Source: Prosopocoilus inquinatus | Lineage: Eukaryota > Arthropoda > Insecta > Coleoptera > Lucanidae | Direction of reading: 5' to 3' | Assembly: GCA_036172665.1 (NCBI GenBank) | Contig: JAYKNF010000014.1 | Span: forward strand, 3,027,001-3,091,000 | Length of the DNA: 64,000 nucleotides | Part shown: in pieces, positions 50,247 to 61,730 of the stretch | Layout: each line of letters begins with the position of its first letter | Position numbering within the stretch: the stretch's first letter is position 1 | Program-made: the position numbers and the translations under genes | Notes under the pieces: model-generated | What the model saw: only the letters and a program-made list of their open reading frames with translations | Database searches by the model: none | What the model was told of the DNA's origin: nothing

Positions 50247-51563
50247 GGCTCCAGTAACTCTGATGTGAGATACGACGTTTTCGGACGCAGCAGAAGCTGG
50301 AAATAGTTTTAAACGAAACAACACGTTTAAGCGTTGTTCCTGTGCTGTATCTAATAGATCCTTACTTATCTATCATGTTATTTGACGTTTCGATGGGCTC
50401 CAGTAACTCTGATGTGAGATACGACGTTTTCGGACGCAGCAGAAGCTGGAAATAGTTTTAAACGAAACAACACGCATTAGCGATGTTCCTGTGATGTATC
50501 TAATCGATCCTTACTTATCTATCATGTTATTTGACGTTTCGATGGGCTCCAGTAACTCTGATGTGAGATTCGACGTTTTCGGACGCAGCAGAAGCTGGAA
50601 ATAGTTTTGAACGAAACAACACGCATTAGCGTTGTTCCTGTGATGTATCTAATCGATCCTTACTCATCTATCATGTTATTTGATGTTTGGATGGACTCCA
50701 GTAACTCTGATGTGAGATACAAAGTTTTTGGACGCAGCAGGAGCTGGAAATAGTTTTAAACGAAACAACACGTATTAGCGTTGTTCCTGTGCTGTATCTA
50801 ATCGATCCTTACTTATCTATCATGTTATTTGACGTTTGGATTAACTCCAGTAACTCTGATGTGAGATACGACGTTTTCGGACGCAGCAGAAGCTGGAAAT
50901 AGTATTAAACGAAACAACACGCATTAGCGATGTTCCTGTGATGTATCTAATCGATCCTTACTTATCTATCATGTTATTTGACGTTTCGATGGGCTCCAGT
51001 AACTCTGATGTGAGATTCGACGTTTTCGGACGCAGCAGAAGCTGGAAATAGTTTTGAACGAAACAACACGCATTAGCGTTGTTCCTGTGATGTATCTAAT
51101 CGATCCTTACTCATCTATCATGTTATTTGATGTTTGGATGGACTCCAGTAACTCTGATGTGAGATACAAAGTTTTTGGACGCAGCAGGAGCTGGAAATAG
51201 TTTTAAACGAAACAACACGTATTAGCGTTGTTCCTGTGATGTATCTAATCGATCCTTACTCATCTATCATGTTATTTGACGTTTGGGTGGACTCCAGTAA
51301 CTCTGATGAGAGATACAAAGATTTCGGACGCAGCAGAAGCTGGAAATACTTTTGAACGATACACCACCTATTAGCGTTGTTCCTGTGATGTATCTAAACG
51401 ATCCTTACTTATCCAACATGTTATTTGACGTTTGGATGGACTCCAGTAAGTCTGATGTGAGATACAAAGTTTTGGGACGCAGCAGGAGCTGGAAATAGTT
51501 TTAAACGAAACAGCACGTATTAGCGTTGTTCCTGTGCTGTATCTAATCGATCCTTACTTATCT
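50247..51563 (-). repeat. inverted units mirroring about 13.9-14.9 kb
   Basis: Contains cacgtttaagcg, gcgatgttcctg, gagattcgacg and gattaactccag, which correspond to the forward markers near 14222, 14071, 13983 and 14754. The pair gcgatgttcctg + gagattcgacg occurs twice (from about 50480 and about 50930), three units apart. No gene. Confidence 0.7.
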
Positions 51564-54500
51564 ATCATGTTATTTGACGTTTCGATGGGCTCCAGAAACT
51601 CTGATGTGAGATACGACGTTTTCGGACGCAGCAGAAGCTGGAAATAGTTTTAAACGAAACAACACGTTTAAGCGTTGTTCCTGTGCTGTATCTAATAGAT
51701 CCTTACTTATCTATCATGTTATTTGACGTTTCGATGGGCTCCAGTAACTCTGATGTGAGATACGACGTTTTCGGACGCATCAGAAGCTGGAAATAGTTTT
51801 AAACGACACAACACGCATTAGCGATGTTCCTGTGATGTATCTAATCGATCCTTACTTATCTATCATGTTATTTGACGTTTCGATGGGCTCCAGTAACTCT
51901 GATGTGAGATTCGACGTTTTCGGACGCAGCAGAAGCTGGAAATAGTTTTGAACGAAACAACACGCATTAGCGTTGTTCCTGTGCTGTATCTAATCGATCC
52001 TTACTTATCTATCATGTTATTTGACATTTCGATGGACTCCAGTAACTCTGATGTGAGATACGACGTTTTCGGACGCAGCAGCAGCTGGAAATAGTTTTAA
52101 ACGAAACAACACATATTAGCGTTGTTCCTGTAATGTATCTAATCGATCCTTACTCATCTATCATGTTATTTGACGTTTGGATGGACTCCAGTAACTAGGA
52201 TGAGAGATACAAAGATTTCGGACGCAGCAGAAGCTGGAAATAGTTTTGAACGAAACAACACCTATTAGCGTTGTTCCTGTGATGTATCTAAACGATCCTT
52301 ACTTATCTAACATGTTATTTGACGTTTGGATGGACTCCAGTGTGTCTGATGTGAGATACAAAGTTTTGGGACGCAGCAGGAGCTGGAAATAGTTTTAAAC
52401 GAAACAACACGTATTAGCGTTGTTCCTGTGCTGTATCTAATCGATACTTACTTATCTATCATGTTATTTGACGTTTCGATGGACTCCAGTAACTCTGATG
52501 TGAGATACGAAGTTTTCGGACGCAGCAGAAGCTGGAAATACTTTTGAACGATACACCACCTATTAGCGTTGTTCCTGTGATGTATCTAAACGATCCTTAC
52601 TCATCTATCATGTTATTTGACGTTTGGATGGACTCCAGTAACTAGGATGAGAGATACAAAGATTTCGGACGCAGCAGAAGCTGGAAATAGTTTTGAACGA
52701 AACAACACGTATTAGCGTTGTTCCTGTGATGTATCTAATCGATCCTTACTCATCTATCATGTTATTTGACGTTTGGATGGACTCCAGTAACTCTGATGTG
52801 AGATACAAAGTTTTTGGACGCAGCAGGAGCTGGAAATAGTTTTAAACGAAACAACACGTATTAGCGTTGTTCCTGTGATGTATCTAAACGATCCTTAATT
52901 ATCTAACATGTTATTTGACGTTTGGATGGACTCCAGTATGTCTGATGTGAGATACAAAGTTTTTGGACGCAGCAGGAGCTGGAAATAGTTTTAAACGAAA
53001 CAACACGTATTAGCGTTGTTCCTGTGCTGTATCTAATCGATACTTACTTATCTATCATGTTATTTGACGTTTCGATGGACTCCAGTAACTCTGATGTGAG
53101 ATACGAAGTTTTCGGACGCAGCAGAAGCTGGAAATACTTTTGAACGATACACCACCTATTAGCGTTGTTCCTGTGATGTATCTAAACGATCCTTACTCAT
53201 CTATCATGTTATTTGACGTTTGGATGGACTCCAGTAACTAGGATGAGAGATACAAAGATTTCGGACGCAGCAGAAGCTGGAAATAGTTTTGAACGAAACA
53301 ACACGTATTAGCGTTGTTCCTGTGATGTATCTAATCGATCCTTACTCATCTATCATGTTATTTGACGTTTGGATGGACTCCAGTAACTCTGATGTGAGAT
53401 ACAAAGTTTTTGGACGCAGCAGGAGCTGGAAATAGTTTTAAACGAAACAACACGTATTAGCGTTGTTCCTGTGCTGTATCTAATCGATCCTTACTTATCT
53501 ATCATGTTATTTGACGTTTGGATTAACTCCAGTAACTCTGATGTGAGATACGACGTTTTCGGACGCAGCAGAAGCTGGAAATAGTTTTAAACGAAACAAC
53601 ACGTATTAGCGTTGTTCCTGTGATGTATCTAATCGATCCTTACACATCTATCATGTTATTTGACGTTTGGGTGGACTCCAGTAACTCTGATGAGAGATAC
53701 AAAGATTTCGGACGCAGCAGAAGCTGGAAATACTTTTGAACGATACACCACCTATTAGCGTTGTTCCTGTGATGTATCTAAACGATCCTTACATATCTAA
53801 CATGTTATTTGACGTTTGGATGGACTCCAGTGTGTCTGATGTGAGATACAAAGTCTTGGGACGCAGCAGGAGCTGGAAATAGTTTTAAACGAAACAACAC
53901 GTATTGGCGTTGTTCCTGTGCTGTATCTAATCGATCCTTACTTATCTATCATGTTATTTGACGTTTGGATGGACTCCAGTAACCCTGACGTGAGATACGA
54001 AGTTCTCGGACGCAGCAGAAGCTGGAAATAGTTTTAAACGAAGCAACAGGCATTAGCGTTGTTCCTGTGATGTATCTAATCGATCCTTACTCATCTATCA
54101 TGTTATTTGACGTTTCGATGGACTCCAGTAACTCTGATGTGAGATACGACGTTTCCGGACGCAGCAGAAGCTGGAAATAGTATTAAACGAAACAACACGT
54201 ATTAGCGTTGTTCCTGTGATGTATCTAATCGATCCTTACTCATCTATCATGTTATTTGACGTTTGGATGGACTCCAGTAACTAGGATGAGAGATACAAAG
54301 ATTTCGGACGCAGCAGAAGCTGGAAATAGTTTTGAACGAAACAACACCTATTAGCGTTGTTCCTGTGATGTATCTAAACGATCCTTACTTATCTAACATG
54401 TTATTTAACGTTTGGATACACTCCAGTAAGTCTGATGTGAGATACAAAGTTTTTGGACGCAGCTGGAGCTGGAAATAGTTTTAAACGAAACAACACGTAT

Positions 54501-56366
54501 TAGCGTTGTCCCTGTGCTGTATCTAATCGATCCTTACTTATCTATCATGTTATTTGACGTTTGGATGGACTCCAGTAACTCTGATGTGAGATACGACGTT
54601 TTCGGACGCAGCAGGAGCTGGAAATAGTTTTAAACGAAACAACACGTATTAGCGTTGTTCCTGTGATGTATCTAATCGATCCTTACTTAGCTACTATGTT
54701 ATTTGACGTTTCGATGGACTCCAGTAACTCTAATGTGAGATATGAAATTTTCAGACGCAGCAGCAGCTGGAAATAGTTTGAAACGAAACAACACATATTA
54801 GCGTTGTTCCTGTGATGTATCTAATCGATCCTTACTCATCTATCATGTTATTTGACGTTTGGACGGACTCCAGTAACTCTGATGGGAGATACAAAGTTCT
54901 CGGACGCAGTAGAAGCTGGAAATAGTTTTGAACGAAACAACACGTATTAGCGTTGTTCCTGTGATGTATCTAAACGATCCTTACTTATCTAACATGTTAT
55001 TTGACGTTTGGATGGACTCCAGTAAGTCTGATGTGAGATACAAAGTTTTTGGACACAGCAGGAGCTGGAAATAGTTTTAAACGAAACAACACGTATTAGC
55101 GTTGTTCCTGTGCTGTATCTAATCGATACTTACTTATCTATCATGTTATTTGACGTTTCGATGGACTCCAGTAACTCTGATGTGAGATACGAAGTTTTCG
55201 GACGCAGCAGAAGCTGGAAATAGTTTTAAACGAAACAACACGTATTAGCGTTGTTCCTGTGATGTATCTAATCGATCCTTACTCATCTATCATGTTATTT
55301 GACGTTTGGATGGACTCCAGTAACTCTGATGTGAGATACAAAGTTTTTGGACGCAGCAGGAGCTGGAAATAGTTTTAAACGAAACAACACGTATTAGCGT
55401 TGTTCCTGTGCTGTATCTAATCGATCCTTACTTATCTATCATGTTATTTGACGTTTGGATTAACTCCAGTAACTCTGATGTGAGATACGACGTTTTCGGA
55501 CGCAGCAGAAGCTGGAAATAGTTTTAAACGAAACAACACGTATTAGCGTTGTTCCTGTGATGTATCTAATCGATCCTTACTCATCTATCATGTTATTTGA
55601 CGTTTGGGTGGACTCCAGTAACTCTGATGAGAGATACAAAGATTTCGGACGCAGCAGAAGCTGGAAATACTTTTGAACGATACACCACCTATTAGCGTTG
55701 TTCCTGTGATGTATCTAAACGATCCTTACTTATCTAATATGTTATTTGACGTTTGGATGGACTCCAGTGTGTCTGATGTGAGATACAAAGTTTTGGGACG
55801 CAGCAGGAGCTGGAAATAGTTTTAAACGAAACAACACGTTTAAGCGTTGTTCCTGTGCTGTATCTAATAGATCCTTACTTATCTATCATGTTATTTGACG
55901 TTTCGATGGGCTCCAGTAACTCTGATGTGAGATACGACGTTTTCGGACGCAGCAGAAGCTGGAAATAGTTTTAAACGAAACAACACGCATTAGCGATGTT
56001 CCTGTGATGTATCTAATCGATCCTTACTTATCTATCATGTTATTTGACGTTTCGATGGGCTCCAGTAACTCTGATGTGAGATTCGACGTTTTCGGACGCA
56101 GCAGAAGCTGGAAATAGTTTTGAACGAAACAACACGCATTAGCGTTGTTCCTGTGCTGTATCTAATCGATCCTTACTTATCTATCATGTTATTTGACATT
56201 TCGATGGACTCCAGTAACTCTGATGTGAGATACGACGTTTTCGGACGCAGCAGCAGCTGGAAATAGTTTTAAACGAAACAACACATATTAGCGTTGTTCC
56301 TGTAATGTATCTAATCGATCCTTACTCATCTATCATGTTATTTGACGTTTGGATGGACTCCAGTAA
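51564..56366 (-). repeat. 36-unit higher-order duplication, copy 1
   Basis: Matches 56928-61730 at 5364 bp (36 x 149) over 4803 bp. Aligned rare markers: ctccagaaactctg, gacgcatcagaag, acgacacaac, ttacacatc, cgtattggcg, gaagcaacaggc, cgcagctggagc, gttgtccctgtg, tgatgggag, ggacacagc and ctaatatg. I found one difference: gatacgaagtt at 53102 against gatacgatgtt at 58466. Confidence 0.92.
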
Positions 56367-56927
56367 CTAGGATGAGAGATACAAAGATTTCGGACGCAGC
56401 AGAAGCTGGAAATAGTTTTGAACGAAACAACACCTATTAGCGTTGTTCCTGTGATGTATCTAAACGATCCTTCCTTATCTAACATGTTATTTAACGTTTG
56501 GATACACTCCAGTAAGTCTGATGTGAGATACAAAGTTTTTGGACGCAGCAGGAGCTGGAAATAGTTTTAAACGAAACAACACGTATTAGCGTTGTTCCTG
56601 TGATGTATCTAAACGATCCTTACTTATCTAACATGTTATTTGACGTTTGGATGGACTCCAGTGTGTCTGATGTGAGATACAAAGTTTTGGGACGCAGCAG
56701 GAGCTGGAAATAGTTTTAAACGAAACAACACATATTAGCGTTGTTCCTGTAATGTATCTAATCGATCCTTACTCATCTATCATGTTATTTGACGTTTGGA
56801 CAGACTCCAGTAACTCTGATGTGAGATACAAAGTTATCGGACGCAGCAGAAGCTGGAAATAGTTTTGAACGAAACAACACGTATTAGCGTTGTTCCTGTG
56901 ATGTATCTAAACGATCCTTAATTATCT
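56367..56927 (-). repeat. linker units between the two 36-unit copies
   Basis: About 561 bp of ordinary units. They include a stop-loss unit (ccttccttatc, about 56469) that yields a 66-codon - strand frame (56333-56533) encoding the same peptide as the frame at 275-475, so this haplotype is present in both orientations. Confidence 0.8.
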
Positions 56928-59900
56928 AACATGTTATTTGACGTTTCGATGGGCTCCAGAAACTCTGATGTGAGATACGACGTTTTCGGACGCAGCAGAA
57001 GCTGGAAATAGTTTTAAACGAAACAACACGTTTAAGCGTTGTTCCTGTGCTGTATCTAATAGATCCTTACTTATCTATCATGTTATTTGACGTTTCGATG
57101 GGCTCCAGTAACTCTGATGTGAGATACGACGTTTTCGGACGCATCAGAAGCTGGAAATAGTTTTAAACGACACAACACGCATTAGCGATGTTCCTGTGAT
57201 GTATCTAATCGATCCTTACTTATCTATCATGTTATTTGACGTTTCGATGGGCTCCAGTAACTCTGATGTGAGATTCGACGTTTTCGGACGCAGCAGAAGC
57301 TGGAAATAGTTTTGAACGAAACAACACGCATTAGCGTTGTTCCTGTGCTGTATCTAATCGATCCTTACTTATCTATCATGTTATTTGACATTTCGATGGA
57401 CTCCAGTAACTCTGATGTGAGATACGACGTTTTCGGACGCAGCAGCAGCTGGAAATAGTTTTAAACGAAACAACACATATTAGCGTTGTTCCTGTAATGT
57501 ATCTAATCGATCCTTACTCATCTATCATGTTATTTGACGTTTGGATGGACTCCAGTAACTAGGATGAGAGATACAAAGATTTCGGACGCAGCAGAAGCTG
57601 GAAATAGTTTTGAACGAAACAACACCTATTAGCGTTGTTCCTGTGATGTATCTAAACGATCCTTACTTATCTAACATGTTATTTGACGTTTGGATGGACT
57701 CCAGTGTGTCTGATGTGAGATACAAAGTTTTGGGACGCAGCAGGAGCTGGAAATAGTTTTAAACGAAACAACACGTATTAGCGTTGTTCCTGTGCTGTAT
57801 CTAATCGATACTTACTTATCTATCATGTTATTTGACGTTTCGATGGACTCCAGTAACTCTGATGTGAGATACGAAGTTTTCGGACGCAGCAGAAGCTGGA
57901 AATACTTTTGAACGATACACCACCTATTAGCGTTGTTCCTGTGATGTATCTAAACGATCCTTACTCATCTATCATGTTATTTGACGTTTGGATGGACTCC
58001 AGTAACTAGGATGAGAGATACAAAGATTTCGGACGCAGCAGAAGCTGGAAATAGTTTTGAACGAAACAACACGTATTAGCGTTGTTCCTGTGATGTATCT
58101 AATCGATCCTTACTCATCTATCATGTTATTTGACGTTTGGATGGACTCCAGTAACTCTGATGTGAGATACAAAGTTTTTGGACGCAGCAGGAGCTGGAAA
58201 TAGTTTTAAACGAAACAACACGTATTAGCGTTGTTCCTGTGATGTATCTAAACGATCCTTAATTATCTAACATGTTATTTGACGTTTGGATGGACTCCAG
58301 TATGTCTGATGTGAGATACAAAGTTTTTGGACGCAGCAGGAGCTGGAAATAGTTTTAAACGAAACAACACGTATTAGCGTTGTTCCTGTGCTGTATCTAA
58401 TCGATACTTACTTATCTATCATGTTATTTGACGTTTCGATGGACTCCAGTAACTCTGATGTGAGATACGATGTTTTCGGACGCAGCAGAAGCTGGAAATA
58501 CTTTTGAACGATACACCACCTATTAGCGTTGTTCCTGTGATGTATCTAAACGATCCTTACTCATCTATCATGTTATTTGACGTTTGGATGGACTCCAGTA
58601 ACTAGGATGAGAGATACAAAGATTTCGGACGCAGCAGAAGCTGGAAATAGTTTTGAACGAAACAACACGTATTAGCGTTGTTCCTGTGATGTATCTAATC
58701 GATCCTTACTCATCTATCATGTTATTTGACGTTTGGATGGACTCCAGTAACTCTGATGTGAGATACAAAGTTTTTGGACGCAGCAGGAGCTGGAAATAGT
58801 TTTAAACGAAACAACACGTATTAGCGTTGTTCCTGTGCTGTATCTAATCGATCCTTACTTATCTATCATGTTATTTGACGTTTGGATTAACTCCAGTAAC
58901 TCTGATGTGAGATACGACGTTTTCGGACGCAGCAGAAGCTGGAAATAGTTTTAAACGAAACAACACGTATTAGCGTTGTTCCTGTGATGTATCTAATCGA
59001 TCCTTACACATCTATCATGTTATTTGACGTTTGGGTGGACTCCAGTAACTCTGATGAGAGATACAAAGATTTCGGACGCAGCAGAAGCTGGAAATACTTT
59101 TGAACGATACACCACCTATTAGCGTTGTTCCTGTGATGTATCTAAACGATCCTTACATATCTAACATGTTATTTGACGTTTGGATGGACTCCAGTGTGTC
59201 TGATGTGAGATACAAAGTCTTGGGACGCAGCAGGAGCTGGAAATAGTTTTAAACGAAACAACACGTATTGGCGTTGTTCCTGTGCTGTATCTAATCGATC
59301 CTTACTTATCTATCATGTTATTTGACGTTTGGATGGACTCCAGTAACCCTGACGTGAGATACGAAGTTCTCGGACGCAGCAGAAGCTGGAAATAGTTTTA
59401 AACGAAGCAACAGGCATTAGCGTTGTTCCTGTGATGTATCTAATCGATCCTTACTCATCTATCATGTTATTTGACGTTTCGATGGACTCCAGTAACTCTG
59501 ATGTGAGATACGACGTTTCCGGACGCAGCAGAAGCTGGAAATAGTATTAAACGAAACAACACGTATTAGCGTTGTTCCTGTGATGTATCTAATCGATCCT
59601 TACTCATCTATCATGTTATTTGACGTTTGGATGGACTCCAGTAACTAGGATGAGAGATACAAAGATTTCGGACGCAGCAGAAGCTGGAAATAGTTTTGAA
59701 CGAAACAACACCTATTAGCGTTGTTCCTGTGATGTATCTAAACGATCCTTACTTATCTAACATGTTATTTAACGTTTGGATACACTCCAGTAAGTCTGAT
59801 GTGAGATACAAAGTTTTTGGACGCAGCTGGAGCTGGAAATAGTTTTAAACGAAACAACACGTATTAGCGTTGTCCCTGTGCTGTATCTAATCGATCCTTA

Positions 59901-61730
59901 CTTATCTATCATGTTATTTGACGTTTGGATGGACTCCAGTAACTCTGATGTGAGATACGACGTTTTCGGACGCAGCAGGAGCTGGAAATAGTTTTAAACG
60001 AAACAACACGTATTAGCGTTGTTCCTGTGATGTATCTAATCGATCCTTACTTAGCTACTATGTTATTTGACGTTTCGATGGACTCCAGTAACTCTAATGT
60101 GAGATATGAAATTTTCAGACGCAGCAGCAGCTGGAAATAGTTTGAAACGAAACAACACATATTAGCGTTGTTCCTGTGATGTATCTAATCGATCCTTACT
60201 CATCTATCATGTTATTTGACGTTTGGACGGACTCCAGTAACTCTGATGGGAGATACAAAGTTCTCGGACGCAGTAGAAGCTGGAAATAGTTTTGAACGAA
60301 ACAACACGTATTAGCGTTGTTCCTGTGATGTATCTAAACGATCCTTACTTATCTAACATGTTATTTGACGTTTGGATGGACTCCAGTAAGTCTGATGTGA
60401 GATACAAAGTTTTTGGACACAGCAGGAGCTGGAAATAGTTTTAAACGAAACAACACGTATTAGCGTTGTTCCTGTGCTGTATCTAATCGATACTTACTTA
60501 TCTATCATGTTATTTGACGTTTCGATGGACTCCAGTAACTCTGATGTGAGATACGAAGTTTTCGGACGCAGCAGAAGCTGGAAATAGTTTTAAACGAAAC
60601 AACACGTATTAGCGTTGTTCCTGTGATGTATCTAATCGATCCTTACTCATCTATCATGTTATTTGACGTTTGGATGGACTCCAGTAACTCTGATGTGAGA
60701 TACAAAGTTTTTGGACGCAGCAGGAGCTGGAAATAGTTTTAAACGAAACAACACGTATTAGCGTTGTTCCTGTGCTGTATCTAATCGATCCTTACTTATC
60801 TATCATGTTATTTGACGTTTGGATTAACTCCAGTAACTCTGATGTGAGATACGACGTTTTCGGACGCAGCAGAAGCTGGAAATAGTTTTAAACGAAACAA
60901 CACGTATTAGCGTTGTTCCTGTGATGTATCTAATCGATCCTTACTCATCTATCATGTTATTTGACGTTTGGGTGGACTCCAGTAACTCTGATGAGAGATA
61001 CAAAGATTTCGGACGCAGCAGAAGCTGGAAATACTTTTGAACGATACACCACCTATTAGCGTTGTTCCTGTGATGTATCTAAACGATCCTTACTTATCTA
61101 ATATGTTATTTGACGTTTGGATGGACTCCAGTGTGTCTGATGTGAGATACAAAGTTTTGGGACGCAGCAGGAGCTGGAAATAGTTTTAAACGAAACAACA
61201 CGTTTAAGCGTTGTTCCTGTGCTGTATCTAATAGATCCTTACTTATCTATCATGTTATTTGACGTTTCGATGGGCTCCAGTAACTCTGATGTGAGATACG
61301 ACGTTTTCGGACGCAGCAGAAGCTGGAAATAGTTTTAAACGAAACAACACGCATTAGCGATGTTCCTGTGATGTATCTAATCGATCCTTACTTATCTATC
61401 ATGTTATTTGACGTTTCGATGGGCTCCAGTAACTCTGATGTGAGATTCGACGTTTTCGGACGCAGCAGAAGCTGGAAATAGTTTTGAACGAAACAACACG
61501 CATTAGCGTTGTTCCTGTGCTGTATCTAATCGATCCTTACTTATCTATCATGTTATTTGACATTTCGATGGACTCCAGTAACTCTGATGTGAGATACGAC
61601 GTTTTCGGACGCAGCAGCAGCTGGAAATAGTTTTAAACGAAACAACACATATTAGCGTTGTTCCTGTAATGTATCTAATCGATCCTTACTCATCTATCAT
61701 GTTATTTGACGTTTGGATGGACTCCAGTGT
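56928..61730 (-). repeat. 36-unit higher-order duplication, copy 2
   Basis: Second copy of 51564-56366. Entry is near 56928, where the taacatg context changes to the gtttcgatgggctccagaaac unit. Exit is near 61730, where gtaactagg is replaced by gtgtgtctg as the third partial copy begins. Confidence 0.92.
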
